From an uncultured Duganella sp. (lineage in GTDB: Bacteria; Pseudomonadota; Gammaproteobacteria; Burkholderiales; Burkholderiaceae), in assembly GCA_946482335.1 (NCBI GenBank), contig CAMLRG010000003.1, positions 16,913-80,912 of the forward strand: 64,000 nt of DNA, given 5' to 3'. Positions within the stretch are counted from its first letter, which is position 1. Each line of letters opens with the position of its first letter. Position numbers and translations under genes: made by a program. Of the stretch, positions 34,528 to 44,208 are shown in pieces. The notes beneath the pieces are model-generated. The model was given only the letters and a program-made list of their open reading frames with translations. It did not search any database and was not told the DNA's origin.

Positions 34528-35865
34528 TCAGCTGCGGCGCGTCCGGCGCTGAATGCCATGCTTGGCCATCAGGCGGTACAAGGTCATGCGTGAAATGCGC
34601 AAGTCGCGCGCTACTGCGGTAATGCTGTGGCCGGCCTCGATCCTGCTGAGCAAGGCCATGCGCTCGGCACTGGCCCGCGCACTGTCAAGATCTTCGGCAT
34701 CGAAGGCCCCATCGGCGCTGTCCAGTTCCAGATCATGTGGCTGGATCAGTGCGCCATCGGCCATCACCGCGGCCCGCCGCACGCGGTTCAGCAATTCGCG
34801 TACATTGCCCGGCCAATGGTGGGCGCGCAAGGCGCGCAGCGCGCTGCTGCTGAAGCCGCGCACGCGGCGCGCGCGCTCGGTGGCATAGCTGTGGAAGACT
34901 TCTTCGGCCAGCGGCACCACGTCGTCGCGCCGCTCGCGCAAGGCCGGCACTTGCAGCGTCAGGACATTGAGCCGATAAAACAAGTCTTCCCGGAAATGGC
35001 CGCGCTCCACCGCGTCCGCCAGCCTGACGTGCGAGGCGGCGATCACGCGCGTATCGACCGGCACGCTGCGCGTGCCGCCGACGCGGTAAATGGTTTTCTC
35101 TTGCAGGAAGCGCAGCAAGGTGGCTTGCAATTCCAGCGGCAAGTCGCCGATCTCGTCGAGGAAGATGGATCCGCCGGCGGCCGACTCCACCAGCCCCGTC
35201 TTGCCGGCGCCGGCGCCGGTAAAGGCGCCCTTCTCGTAGCCAAACAATTCCGATTGCACCAGCGACGCCGGTATGGCTGCGCAGTTGATGGGCACGAAAG
35301 GACCGCCACTGCGGCCCGAATGCTCATGGATCGCGCGCGCCACCAGTTCCTTGCCGGTGCCGCTTTCACCCCAGATCAGCACGGGCGCATCGGCGTTGGC
35401 GACTTTCAGTATCTGCTGGCGCAACAGCGTGATGGCCGCGCTGCGTCCGGTCAGGCGCATCGATTGGCAGCCCTCCGCAGCATGTTCGCGCCCGGCCAGT
35501 GCCGCCAAACCCAGCGCATGGCCAATCGTATGGCTGAGGCGCGCGGCATCCAGCGGCCAGGTATGGAAGTCCACGCAATGGTCGTGCACCAGGCGGCGGA
35601 AAGGCGCGTCTTCCAGATCCTCCAGGTGGAACAGCGCCACCCAGCGCGGCCCGCTGTGGCGGCGCAGGAACTGGTCCAGCTCGTCGAGCGGCACGGCCCA
35701 GCCCACCAGCACCAGCAGGGCCACCGGGAAATGCTGCTCGCGCAAGGCCGCCTTTGCCTCGGCCAGACCAGCCACGAGGCAGACATCGAACGCTTGGACG
35801 GCCGCAAGCAAATCCGCCGGCACTGCCGCCGTCGAGGCGGCAATGCACAAGACTTGTCTTGACAT
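34528..35865 (-). CDS. Sigma-54-dependent activator with VpsR-like N-terminal domain
   Basis: 445 residues. The N-terminal 125 residues are receiver-like but end VDFHTWPLDAARLSHTIGHA, the pattern of VpsR-type regulators that control biofilm genes in Vibrio in response to c-di-GMP. The AAA+ domain has Walker A GESGTGKE (166-173), the sigma-54 contact loop GAFTGA (213-218), Walker B SIFLDEIGD and R fingers, and the C-terminus a Fis-type helix-turn-helix (ITAVARDLRISRMTLYRLM). It should bind the GTCAC-N6-GTGAC sites just downstream and drive the fibre operon from its sigma-54 promoter. ATG 35865 follows AAGGTGA. Confidence 0.9.
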   Translation of the reverse strand: MSRQVLCIAASTAAVPADLLAAVQAFDVCLVAGLAEAKAALREQHFPVALLVLVGWAVPLDELDQFLRRHSGPRWVALFHLEDLEDAPFRRLVHDHCVDFHTWPLDAARLSHTIGHALGLAALAGREHAAEGCQSMRLTGRSAAITLLRQQILKVANADAPVLIWGESGTGKELVARAIHEHSGRSGGPFVPINCAAIPASLVQSELFGYEKGAFTGAGAGKTGLVESAAGGSIFLDEIGDLPLELQATLLRFLQEKTIYRVGGTRSVPVDTRVIAASHVRLADAVERGHFREDLFYRLNVLTLQVPALRERRDDVVPLAEEVFHSYATERARRVRGFSSSALRALRAHHWPGNVRELLNRVRRAAVMADGALIQPHDLELDSADGAFDAEDLDSARASAERMALLSRIEAGHSITAVARDLRISRMTLYRLMAKHGIQRRTRRS

Positions 35866-35963
35866 ATTTTCACCTTGCTGCCCCGATCACTGGCGGGATA
35901 GAATACCGCCGCACAATTTTTCGGCACCAGAAGTAATGAATTTTTAACGGTGCTAATAAGACA

Positions 35964-36578
35964 ATGGGGGGAGGCATGGATCAATATAGGCTAGAGGCGA
36001 ACAATCTGCCAACACTAAAGCAGCGCCTTGCTTTGCGCGCCTTGCACGCCTTCGGCTGGCAGATGAAGTTCAAGCCGCTGCCGGGTCCGCGCGGGATTGC
36101 CGTGGTATATCCGCACACCTCGAACTGGGACTTCGTGATCGGCGTGCTGGGCAAATGGGCACTCAACCTGCCCTTCCGCTGGCTGGCCAAGCACACCCTG
36201 TTCAAGATCCCGCTGCTGGGCCGCTGGTTCACCTACCTGGGCGGCGCTCCGGTCGACCGCAGCGCACCGCAAGGCTTGATCCAGGCCCAGGCCGACGCCA
36301 TGCTGCAGGAAGACTGGTATTGGGTCGGCATCACGCCGGAAGGCACCCGCGGTTACAAACCGTATTGGAAAAGCGGTTTCTACCAGTTGGCGATGGCCGC
36401 CAAGGTACCGCTGGTACTGGTGTATATCGATTATCCGAACAAGACCCTCGGCTTGACCGAGCATGTGTGGCTGACGGGCGACGAGGAGCAGGACATGGCG
36501 GCGATCCGCACCGGCTTCGCCGGCCACCTCGGCAAGCACCCCGAATTGATGGCGCCTATCGTGTTGCGCCAGCGCTGA
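35964..36578 (+). CDS. Lysophospholipid acyltransferase family protein (PlsC-like)
   Basis: 204 residues. The acyltransferase motif H-x4-D is HTSNWD (about 51-56), followed by GGAPVDRS (motif II region) and [10 protein letters not shown] (motif III, PEGTR). It transfers a fatty acyl chain, perhaps to a lysophospholipid or other alcohol, at the inner membrane. Two in-frame ATGs, 35964 and 35976, are possible; the GGGGGAGG between them could serve the second, though spacing is short. Divergent from the sigma-54 activator gene. Confidence 0.85.
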   Translation: MGGGMDQYRLEANNLPTLKQRLALRALHAFGWQMKFKPLPGPRGIAVVYPHTSNWDFVIGVLGKWALNLPFRWLAKHTLFKIPLLGRWFTYLGGAPVDRSAPQGLIQAQADAMLQEDWYWVGITPEGTRGYKPYWKSGFYQLAMAAKVPLVLVYIDYPNKTLGLTEHVWLTGDEEQDMAAIRTGFAGHLGKHPELMAPIVLRQR

Positions 36579-36900
36579 AGCCGGCCACTTCCGCATCCCC
36601 TTCCAAGCGCACCAGCGTGACCGTGTGCGCCTTGCCCGGCTCGAAGCGCAGCGCCGTCCCCGGCGCAATGTCGAGCCGCATGCCATAAGCCTTCCAGCGC
36701 TCGAACTGCAGCGCCGAATCGACTTCGAAAAAGTGGAAATGGGAGCCGACCTGGATAGGCCGGTTCCCCTGGTTGGTTACGGTAAGCGTGGTGCGATCAG
36801 TCATGTCGACTATATCTGCAAGACTTATGCCAGAAATTTCAAGGCATTCTCTCATCCTTTGTGCACCAGCATAATGCATTGCACCACGTAAGTGCATCAT
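36556..36900 (-). CDS. Orphan urease beta-subunit-like protein
   Basis: 114 residues from ATG 36900, which overlaps the stop of the peptidase gene (ATGA, 36897-36900). Residues from 37 onward match the urease beta subunit: [24 protein letters not shown], then [24 protein letters not shown] and [15 protein letters not shown]. The N-terminal PGE motif of true UreB is missing, and no ureA, ureC or accessory genes are in the window. A start at ATG 36804 (82 residues) would leave only the UreB-like core. Probably a repurposed beta-domain protein; role unknown. The end overlaps the convergent acyltransferase gene by 23 bp. Confidence 0.72.
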   Translation of the reverse strand: MMHLRGAMHYAGAQRMRECLEISGISLADIVDMTDRTTLTVTNQGNRPIQVGSHFHFFEVDSALQFERWKAYGMRLDIAPGTALRFEPGKAHTVTLVRLEGDAEVAGFSAGATR

Positions 36901-38645
36901 TCTTTCGGATATGGACTCTTGCCGCCGCTGGCGATGAATTCATCGATGCGCGCGTGCATCACCGGCAGCGGCACCGAGCCCAGTTCCAGGATGGTGTCAT
37001 GGAAGGCGCGGATGTCGAACTTGCTGCCCAGCGCCCCCTCCGCTTTCCTGCGCGCCTCGAAGATCGCCATCTCGCCCAGGTAGTACGACAGCGCCTGGCC
37101 CGGCCAGGAAATATAGCGGTCCACTTCCGTCATCACTTCGTGGGCGGACAAGGCCGTGTTCTCCATCAGGTACTGCTGCGCCTGTTCGCGGGTCCAGCCC
37201 TTGGCGTGCACCCCGGTGTCGACCACCAGGCGCGACGCGCGCCAAGCCTGGTAGCTCAGCATGCCGAAGATTTCGTACGGCGTTTCGTAGATGCCCATCT
37301 CGGTGCCCAGGCGCTCCGAATACAGCGCCCAGCCTTCGCCGTAAGCGGAAATATATGCATTGCGGAACGGCGGACGGCCCTTCTGTTCCAGCGCCAGCGG
37401 CATCTGGAAGGCATGGCCGGGCGCCGATTCATGCAAGGTCAGCGCGGGCAAAGAGTACAGCGGGCGCGCCGGCAGGTTATAGGTGTTGACCCAGTACCCG
37501 CCAGGGCCGCCACGGCCGGACGTATAGAACGGTGCGATTTCCGGCGCCACCGGGATGATGGCGAAGCGGCTGCGCGGCAGGCGGCCGAAATACTCGGCCA
37601 CCTTGCCGTCGAATTTCTTGGCGATCCAGGCCGCGCGCATCAGCAATTCTTCCGGCGTCTTGGCATAGAACTGCGGATCGGTGCGCAGGAATTGCAGGAA
37701 GGCCGGCAAGTCGCCCTGGAAGCCGACCTGCTTCATCACCGCATGCATTTCCGTGCGGATCTTGGCCATCTCGTCCAGGCCGATCTGGTGGATCTGGTCC
37801 GCGCTCAGGTTGGTGGTGGTGAATTCGACGATCTTCGACTGGTAGTAGGCTTTACCGTCCGGCAGGTTCTCCGCCGCCAGCGAGACCTTGGCCTTGGGGA
37901 TGTATTCCTCGCGCATGAATTTCAGCAGTTCGGCGTGCGCCGGGATCACCTTGTCGCGGATCGCCTTCAGCGCTTCGGTGCGCAGCGTTTCCTGTTCGGC
38001 CGCCGGGATCGCGGCCGGCATCTGCTTGAACGGCTTGAAGAACACCACGTCTTCCGGCTTGGCTTCGGTGACGGCGGTAATCGACTTGTCGCGGCCTTCC
38101 AGCGTCACCTTGGGCGGTGTGAAGCCGCGCGCGAGGCCGGCGCGCATATTGGCAATCTCCTCGCCGAAATAGCGCGGCACATCGTTCAGCTGCGCCACGT
38201 AGTTGCGGTAATCGTCCGCCGTGCGGAAGGTCTTGCGCGCTTCGCCGGCCATATTGGACCAGAACGACGAGTCGGCGTTCAGCGGTTTTTCGTATTCGCG
38301 GAAGCGCTGGTTATCCAGCAGCGCCGCGACCTGCGCGCGGTACACCAGGTAGTTGATGCGCTCCTTGGCCGAAAGCTGTTCGGGCTTGATGCTTTCGAGT
38401 TGGCGCATCGTACTTTCCCAACGCTTCCGGCGCTCCATCTGGGTGGCCGCGTCCACGCGCGGTAACTGTCGGTCAATACCGCGCACATCGTCTTCGTCGT
38501 CTTCCAGGCGCTGCTGCTGGCGCCATTTCCACTCGGCCTGGTGGATGGCGGTGAAGCGGGCATCCGCGCTACCGGGCTTGGCGGCTGCATAAGATGGGGA
38601 ACTGAAGGCTGCTGCGATGACGAGTGCTGCGACTAACTGTTTCAT
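36897..38645 (-). CDS. Exported DUF885-family zinc peptidase
   Basis: 582 residues with a signal peptide (ending SPSYAAA, about 20). Mostly helical, with the zinc motif HESAPGH (HExxxGH, near residue 405) and a downstream Glu in [14 protein letters not shown], the hallmarks of the DUF885 family, related to M32/M3-like metallopeptidases. Periplasmic or outer-membrane-lipid-free peptidase; substrates are not known for most members. The downstream UreB-like frame overlaps its stop, so the two are probably co-transcribed. Confidence 0.9.
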   Translation of the reverse strand: MKQLVAALVIAAAFSSPSYAAAKPGSADARFTAIHQAEWKWRQQQRLEDDEDDVRGIDRQLPRVDAATQMERRKRWESTMRQLESIKPEQLSAKERINYLVYRAQVAALLDNQRFREYEKPLNADSSFWSNMAGEARKTFRTADDYRNYVAQLNDVPRYFGEEIANMRAGLARGFTPPKVTLEGRDKSITAVTEAKPEDVVFFKPFKQMPAAIPAAEQETLRTEALKAIRDKVIPAHAELLKFMREEYIPKAKVSLAAENLPDGKAYYQSKIVEFTTTNLSADQIHQIGLDEMAKIRTEMHAVMKQVGFQGDLPAFLQFLRTDPQFYAKTPEELLMRAAWIAKKFDGKVAEYFGRLPRSRFAIIPVAPEIAPFYTSGRGGPGGYWVNTYNLPARPLYSLPALTLHESAPGHAFQMPLALEQKGRPPFRNAYISAYGEGWALYSERLGTEMGIYETPYEIFGMLSYQAWRASRLVVDTGVHAKGWTREQAQQYLMENTALSAHEVMTEVDRYISWPGQALSYYLGEMAIFEARRKAEGALGSKFDIRAFHDTILELGSVPLPVMHARIDEFIASGGKSPYPKE

Positions 38646-38769
38646 GATGCTCCCGGAGCTTGGGTTGGTAAGGTTACGGGAGGGTACATTACGGCGAAAG
38701 CGCCGGCGGCGTCAATGCCGGCGCTATGCGGAAACCGCGCGTGCCACGCATGGAATCGGCAGAATCGGG

Positions 38770-40398
38770 TTAGCGCAGCTTCTTGTCGGCGATGTCGATG
38801 CTGAGGAAGACTTCGCCATTCAAGGTTTGCAACAGGTCGGACTGGCGCAAGCGGTCCATCACCGGCCCCTTCACTTCGGCCAAGTGCAGGCCGATGCCGC
38901 GCCGCGCCAGGTTCACATTCAGCTCGGACAGCGCGAACAGCGCGCTGGTATCGATCGAACTGACCGCCGTCATCGCCAGCACCAGGTTGCGCGCCGCCGG
39001 ATGGCTGCGCAATTCATCCTCGATGCGCTGCTGCACCGCTTCCACATTGCCGAAGAACAGGTTGGCATCGATGCGCAACACCAATACTTCGGGCCGGGTC
39101 TGCGCCGGGTAGCGCTCGATATTGCGGAAATGCTCACTGCCGGCGATGCGCCCCAGCACCGCGATATGGGGGCGGCTGGCGCGCCAGATCAGGGTGCCCA
39201 TCGACAATGCCACCCCCACCAGCACGCCCGCCTCCACCCCCAGCAGTACGACACCGGCGCCGGACGCGAACCAGGCCAGCGCGTCGCCGCGGTCGTAGCG
39301 CCATGCGGTGCGCAGCGTGTCGAGTTCCAGCATGCCGAGCACGGCGACGATGATGGTGGCAGCCAGCACCGGCATCGGCAACAGCGCCAGCCAACCGGTC
39401 GGCGCCACCAGGGCCAGTGCCAACAGGGCCGCCGTGATGATGCTGGCCAGCGGCGTCTGGGCACCGGCGGCGAAGTTGACGGCCGAGCGCGACATGCTGC
39501 CCGTGACCGGGAATGCCCCGGCCAGCATGCTCGCCACATTGGCCGCGCCTAACCCCACCAGTTCGCGGTTGCTGACCAGTTTTTCATTGCGTTTCAGGGC
39601 CAGCGACTGCGCCGCCGACATGCTGATCAGGAAGACCACGAAGCCGACCAGCAAGCCCGGTTGCAGCAAGGGCTGCCAGTGCACGGGCGACAGCGCCAGG
39701 TTCAGTTGCGGCAAGCCCGTCGGCACCTCACCCGTGGTGCGCACGCCCATCGCCTCCAGCCCAAGCAGCTGCACCAGCAAGAGCCCAAGCAGCACCACCA
39801 GCATCGGTGCCAGGCGCGTCGCCATGTCCGCCGCGGCCGGCCGCAGGCCCAGGGTGCGCAGCAGGGGCGCCAGGTGGCTGCGCGACAGCACCAGCAGCAG
39901 CACCGCGCCGAGCCCCAGGGCGGCGCTCGGGCCATGCCAGTGCAGCGGGTCGGCGCCCAGCAAAGGCTTGAGCTGGCCCCAGGCGATCAGCAGCGCCGAG
40001 CCGACCGTGAAGCCGCTCATCACCGGACGCGAAAAGAAATTGGCGAGAAAGCCCAGCCGCAGCACGCCGCACAGCAGCAGCGCGGCCCCCGACACCAGGG
40101 CCAGTTGCGCCGCCAGCACGCTGTACAGGCCGGACCCGGGCGCTGCCATCTGGCCGACAATGGCGGCCGTCATTAGCGACACGATCGCCATCGGTCCCAC
40201 CGATTGCGTCATGCTGGTGCCAAACAGGGCGTAAACGATGGGCGGCAGGATGCTGGCGTAAATGCCGGTCACCGGCGGCAAGCCGGCCACCAGCGCATAC
40301 GCCATGCCTTGCGGGATCATCATCATCGCCACCACGATGCCCGCGCTGATATCGCCCGGCAGCGCTGTGCGCCGGTATTGCCGCAGCCAGGCCAGCAT
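38770..40398 (-). CDS. SulP family anion transporter with STAS domain
   Basis: 542 residues. The frame is open upstream through the TetR gene in another frame, but ATG 40398 overlaps the TetR stop (TGATG) and gives the family start MLAWLRQYRRTALPGDISAG. Ten or more membrane helices follow (VVAMMMIPQGMAYALVAGLP is the SulP motif), and the C-terminal 120 residues form a STAS domain (VLVLRIDANLFFGNVEAVQQ, MTAVSSIDTSALFALSEL). The family moves sulfate, bicarbonate or dicarboxylates. Coupled to the TetR gene, so expression is probably self-contained. Confidence 0.92.
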   Translation of the reverse strand: MLAWLRQYRRTALPGDISAGIVVAMMMIPQGMAYALVAGLPPVTGIYASILPPIVYALFGTSMTQSVGPMAIVSLMTAAIVGQMAAPGSGLYSVLAAQLALVSGAALLLCGVLRLGFLANFFSRPVMSGFTVGSALLIAWGQLKPLLGADPLHWHGPSAALGLGAVLLLVLSRSHLAPLLRTLGLRPAAADMATRLAPMLVVLLGLLLVQLLGLEAMGVRTTGEVPTGLPQLNLALSPVHWQPLLQPGLLVGFVVFLISMSAAQSLALKRNEKLVSNRELVGLGAANVASMLAGAFPVTGSMSRSAVNFAAGAQTPLASIITAALLALALVAPTGWLALLPMPVLAATIIVAVLGMLELDTLRTAWRYDRGDALAWFASGAGVVLLGVEAGVLVGVALSMGTLIWRASRPHIAVLGRIAGSEHFRNIERYPAQTRPEVLVLRIDANLFFGNVEAVQQRIEDELRSHPAARNLVLAMTAVSSIDTSALFALSELNVNLARRGIGLHLAEVKGPVMDRLRQSDLLQTLNGEVFLSIDIADKKLR

Positions 40399-40967
40399 CA
40401 ACGGTCCTGCTCCAGCGCGGACAGCACGGCAGCCAGGATTTCGTCGGACAAGGCCTTGTTGCCGACCGAACGTGACAGGACCAGGCCGCCCACCATGGCG
40501 GCATAGGTGGCAATCGCATCGCGCCGCCGCTGCGCCGGGTCGCCGGGCAGCACCCGCGCCAGCGCCTCCAGTTGCGCATTGAAGCTGGCATCCATCGCAT
40601 GCCGCACTTCGGGGCCGACACGCGACACGTCCGGCCCGAGCGACGCCAGGGCGCAACCCTTGCCCGGATTGTCGCGATGCTTGGCAGTCAGGTACATATG
40701 CGCCAGTGCGCTGCGCGGCTTGGCGGGGGCCGGCTCCAGCAGTTCGCGCCAGCGCTGGGCCGAATGCTCCATCGCCTTGCCGAACGCTTCGGCCAGCAAG
40801 TCTTCCTTGGAGGCGAAGTGGCCATAAAAGCCGCCATGCGTCAGGCCGGCGCATTTCATCAGGTCGGCCACGCCAATGCCGTCATAGCCCTTTTCCCGGA
40901 ACAGCCGCGATGCCGTCTCAACGATGCGTTCGCGGTTCTGCGCCGACTGCTCCCTGCTCACACGCAT
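40398..40967 (-). CDS. TetR-family repressor
   Basis: 189 residues. The N-terminal helix-turn-helix reads RIVETASRLFREKGYDGIGV then ADLMKCAGLTHGGFYGHFASKEDLL (recognition helix about 42-52). The C-terminus (GCALASLGPDVSRVGPEVRHAM) matches the TetR_C group often linked to oxidoreductase or efflux genes. It is first in a two-gene unit with the SulP transporter (TGATG overlap) and likely autoregulates. Ligand unknown. Confidence 0.9.
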   Translation of the reverse strand: MRVSREQSAQNRERIVETASRLFREKGYDGIGVADLMKCAGLTHGGFYGHFASKEDLLAEAFGKAMEHSAQRWRELLEPAPAKPRSALAHMYLTAKHRDNPGKGCALASLGPDVSRVGPEVRHAMDASFNAQLEALARVLPGDPAQRRRDAIATYAAMVGGLVLSRSVGNKALSDEILAAVLSALEQDR

Positions 40968-40988
40968 GATCGTCCTTGCTTCCCAAAT

Positions 40989-41366
40989 CTAAATAGTTTC
41001 AACCAATTCCGAATATTGGCACAGGATGGCGTCCGCGGTCAGCAGCCGCAGCGGCTCGCAGATGGCTTGCGCCACCAGCATGCGGTCGAACGGGTCGCGA
41101 TGGATGTCCGGCAATTGGGCCACCATGGCGGCATGGCTTGCCGAAATTGGCAGCTCGCGGAAGCCGCTGTTGGCAATTTCCGCCACCAGTTGGCCGACGT
41201 CGGCCTCCAGCTTGCCGAGGCGCACCTTGAGCGACGCTTCCCATATCGATGCGCTGCTGACAAACACCGCCGATGCCGCGACGATACTGTCGCGTACCGT
41301 TTGCGGCAGATCCGGGTGATCCTGCAACCACCAAAGGTAGACATGCGTGTCCAGCAGGATACGCAT
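40989..41366 (-). CDS. PIN-domain ribonuclease toxin (VapC family)
   Basis: 125 residues. Acidic active-site residues are in MRILLDTHVYLWWL (Asp), SASIWEASLKVRLGK (Glu) and DIHRDPFDRMLVAQA (Asp pair), with LLTADAILCQY at the end: a complete PIN domain that should cleave RNA. A GTG one codon upstream is possible; ATG 41366 overlaps the antitoxin stop (TGATG), the usual coupling of toxin to antitoxin. Confidence 0.9.
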   Translation of the reverse strand: MRILLDTHVYLWWLQDHPDLPQTVRDSIVAASAVFVSSASIWEASLKVRLGKLEADVGQLVAEIANSGFRELPISASHAAMVAQLPDIHRDPFDRMLVAQAICEPLRLLTADAILCQYSELVETI

Positions 41367-41596
41367 CACTGGCCTTCGAACGCCACTTGATCATCCCCCG
41401 GCAGCGGAGCGTCGAAATCGGCGGCAATCCGGATTTTGCCCTTCATTGCGCCTGGCTTGCGGGCCGCCTCCGTCACTGGCACCAGCATGGCCGCCGGCTT
41501 GCCCGCCTTGGCGATCATCACCACCTCGCCCTGCCCTACGGCCTCGATCAGTTTCGAGAATTGGGTCTTTGCTTCGTGAATATTGACAGTTTGCAT
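41366..41596 (-). CDS. Phd/YefM-family antitoxin
   Basis: 76 residues, beginning MQTVNIHEAKTQFSKLIEAV, the typical Phd fold that binds DNA as a dimer, then GEVVMIAKAGKPAAMLVPV. The C-terminal tail would wrap the PIN toxin. Upstream of and overlapping the toxin by one base, forming a type II toxin-antitoxin operon. It should repress its own promoter (41597-41659). Confidence 0.9.
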   Translation of the reverse strand: MQTVNIHEAKTQFSKLIEAVGQGEVVMIAKAGKPAAMLVPVTEAARKPGAMKGKIRIAADFDAPLPGDDQVAFEGQ

Positions 41597-41659
41597 AGGA
41601 CTCGCCTGGATCGACTTAGTCTAGCTTAGTCCATTTACCCCGGCGAAGCAAGCCGGGCT

Positions 41660-43108
41660 TCAGCGCGCCATCGCCAGTTCGACGCAATTGCGCCCTGCCC
41701 GCTTGGCGCGGTGCAGGGCGGCCTCCAGCCGCGTCACCAGTTCGGTCGCGCCCTCATCGGGCGCCAGCTGGGCCACGCTGAAGCTGGCCGTCACCGCATC
41801 GGCGCCCGGCAGTTCGGCACCGGCGATGGTTTGGCGCAATTCTTCGGCCAGCTTGTACGCATCGATCGCGACGGTGTGCGTGGCGATGACCAGGAATTGT
41901 TCGCCGCGGATACGCGCCATCGTGTCCGAGTTGCGCAGCCGGGACTGGACCAGGCTGGCCAACATGGCCAGGGCACGGTCGCCGGTGGTGTAGCCATACA
42001 GCTCATTGATGGTGCGGAAGCTATCAATGTCAAAAGCAATCAGCGCCAAGGGCAAGCCATAGCGGCGGGCCCGCCGGATTTCGCCATCGAGGACTTGCTC
42101 GCCCTGGCGCCGGTTCGCCACGCCGGTCAAGCCGTCAAACGGCGTGATCTGGGTGATTTCCAGGCCCAGCGCATTGTTTTGCTGGCGCAGCTCGCTCATC
42201 ACCATGCCGAAGCTGATCAGTTGGGCAGCAGAGCCAAAGCAGCTGAAATGTTCGCGGCTCATGGTCAGCGGGCGGTCGAACAGCATGCACACGGCACCGA
42301 GCAAAGGCCCGCCCGGTTCGCCCCGCAGCGGGAAGGCCAGCAGCATATGCACTCCCTGTTCATCGAGCAAGGCGGCCAGCTCCGCATCGCCGGCCTTGGC
42401 GGGAGCGTCGAGCAGCACCAATTCGCCGCGCCGCACCGGCGCCTCGACCAGCTCGGCACGGCCGCCCAGCACTTCCTTCATGTCGAGGTCGATGCGCCCG
42501 TCCTGCGCCACCAGCCGTAGTGCGCCATCGTCGACGGCTTGCAGCAAGGCGGCATGGCAGATGCCGGGATAACTGCACAGGGCATTGCAAATGCGGGTGC
42601 CCATGCGTTCGATTTCTTCCGAGCCGTAGAGCGCGCGCTGCAAGCTGCGCTGGATCGACAGCAAATCGTTCAAATCCGCTTCCAGGTCGAGCAAATGCTG
42701 ATGGGCCGATGCCTTGGTATTGGCGGCCGGTGCCAGCAAGGCCGTCACCGCGTCGCGCAAGGCTTGCGGCGCGACCGGCGTGATGCGGTAAGCCAGCGGC
42801 CCCTGGGCCATCAGCTCAGCCATGGTGGCGGAACGGGTAAAGGGGCACAGCACCAGCACCGGCGCGCCCGCCCGGCTGCGCACCAGGGCGGCCAGCTCAT
42901 GGCCGCTGGCCATGGCCGGGCCATCCAGATCGATGACCAGCAGGGAAATCCTGTTGTGCGCCAGCGCATGGCGCGCGCTGGCAATGCTGTCCGCAGTCAG
43001 CAAACGGTCGAACGACTCCGCACAAACAGCCATGAATTCCTGGCGCCGCGCGGCATCGGGATAGAGGAAAAGGCCAGTCCGGGAACGGCGGCCCGCAGCA
43101 TTCGGCAT
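41660..43108 (-). CDS. GGDEF-family protein with degenerate active site
   Basis: 482 residues. An N-terminal receiver-like region (about 10-125, LLVIDLDGPAMASGHELAALVRS) is followed by a GAF-like domain (about 150-300) and a GGDEF fold (LTGVANRRQGEQVLDGEIRRA, LALIAFDIDSFRTINELYG, GDRALAMLASLV). The signature loop reads RGEQF (401-405) instead of GG[DE]EF: the first Gly is Arg and the fourth position is Gln. The metal-site Asp of the FDIDSF strand is kept. Synthesis of c-di-GMP is therefore doubtful; it may be a sensor or effector. No membrane segments. Confidence 0.88.
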   Translation of the reverse strand: MPNAAGRRSRTGLFLYPDAARRQEFMAVCAESFDRLLTADSIASARHALAHNRISLLVIDLDGPAMASGHELAALVRSRAGAPVLVLCPFTRSATMAELMAQGPLAYRITPVAPQALRDAVTALLAPAANTKASAHQHLLDLEADLNDLLSIQRSLQRALYGSEEIERMGTRICNALCSYPGICHAALLQAVDDGALRLVAQDGRIDLDMKEVLGGRAELVEAPVRRGELVLLDAPAKAGDAELAALLDEQGVHMLLAFPLRGEPGGPLLGAVCMLFDRPLTMSREHFSCFGSAAQLISFGMVMSELRQQNNALGLEITQITPFDGLTGVANRRQGEQVLDGEIRRARRYGLPLALIAFDIDSFRTINELYGYTTGDRALAMLASLVQSRLRNSDTMARIRGEQFLVIATHTVAIDAYKLAEELRQTIAGAELPGADAVTASFSVAQLAPDEGATELVTRLEAALHRAKRAGRNCVELAMAR

Positions 43109-43221
43109 GGAGCCTAGTGTGCCACAAGTTCATTCCAGACAACATCCCTTTTATGTGTGGGAGCGCACGGTTAGCAACGTTGCCACAGCAAATACTGGAC
43201 TTCCGAGCACAGGAGGAAGTC

Positions 43222-44208
43222 ATGGCCAATTCGCAGCAAAAGACGGGCGCGGGCAGCGAACAGCGCACCGTCCAGCAGGAACAGGACCAGCGTGACGCGG
43301 CCCGACCGAAAACGGAGGACAAGCAAGAGCCGGTGCAGGCCGGCATGCGCGATTACCCGGCGCCACCGTTGTCCGAAAAGCACCTCGAAAAGCCCGGCCT
43401 GGAGCACCAGATGCAGTTGAAACCCCAATTCATGGCACCCGACTATTGCGGCAGCGGCAAACTGGCCGGCATGGCGGCACTGGTGACCGGCGGCGATTCC
43501 GGCATCGGCCGCGCCGTCGCGGTGCTGTATGCACGCGAAGGGGCCGACGTTGCCCTGGTTTATCTGCCGGAAGAGCAGAAGGATGCCGAGGAAACCAAAC
43601 AGCATGTGGAGGCCGAAGGCCAGCGCTGCATCCTGCTCCCCGGCGACGTGCGCGACCCGGCCTTCTGCCGCCAGGCGATCGATGAAATGCTGCGCGCTTT
43701 CGGCCGCATCGACATCCTGGTCAACAATGCCGCCTTCCAGGAACACGCCGGGTCGCTGGAAGAACTGTCCGAAGAGCGCTTCGACTTGACCATGAAAACC
43801 AATATCTATGGCTATTTCCACATGGCCAAAGCCGCGTTGCCGCACATGAAACGCGGCAGCTCGATCCTCAACACCGGTTCGGTGGTCGGCTTGCGCGGCT
43901 CGAAACAATTGCTCGATTACTCGACCACCAAGGGCGCGATCCACGCCTTCACCATGTCGCTGGCGTCGAGCTTGCTGGACAAAGGCATCCGGGTCAACGC
44001 GGTAGCGCCAGGCCCGGTCTGGACACCGCTCAACCCGGCCGACCAGACGCCGGACAAGGTCGAGCAATTCGGTGCCCAGACCGATATGCACCGCCCGGCG
44101 CAGCCGGAGGAAATTTCGCCGGCCTTCGTATTCCTGGCGGCGCCCTCATGCGCCAGCTATATCACCGGCATCGTGCTGCCGATCACCGGCAGCGTAGGAG
44201 GACAGTAA
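43222..44208 (+). CDS. Short-chain dehydrogenase, general-stress type (YdaD/YghA-like)
   Basis: 328 residues. A 70-residue polar N-terminal extension (Gln/Glu/Lys rich, ending APDYCGSGKLAGM) precedes a classical SDR domain: ALVTGGDSGIGRAVAVLYAR (NAD(P) site), NNAAFQ, catalytic Ser in LNTGSVVG and YSTTKGAIHAF (Tyr-x3-Lys). The long polar extension is a mark of the YghA/YdaD group. ATG 43222 follows AGGAGGAAG. Its stop overlaps the ku start (TAATG), so the two genes share a message; stress-linked co-expression with end joining is plausible. Confidence 0.9.
   Translation: MANSQQKTGAGSEQRTVQQEQDQRDAARPKTEDKQEPVQAGMRDYPAPPLSEKHLEKPGLEHQMQLKPQFMAPDYCGSGKLAGMAALVTGGDSGIGRAVAVLYAREGADVALVYLPEEQKDAEETKQHVEAEGQRCILLPGDVRDPAFCRQAIDEMLRAFGRIDILVNNAAFQEHAGSLEELSEERFDLTMKTNIYGYFHMAKAALPHMKRGSSILNTGSVVGLRGSKQLLDYSTTKGAIHAFTMSLASSLLDKGIRVNAVAPGPVWTPLNPADQTPDKVEQFGAQTDMHRPAQPEEISPAFVFLAAPSCASYITGIVLPITGSVGGQ

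Noticed and set aside
36556..36900. Start of a urease operon
   Set aside because: Neighbours are a peptidase and an acyltransferase; no gamma or alpha subunit or accessory gene is present.
40989..41596. Part of a defence island
   Set aside because: A lone VapBC-type pair between housekeeping genes; no restriction, CRISPR or abortive-infection genes adjoin it.
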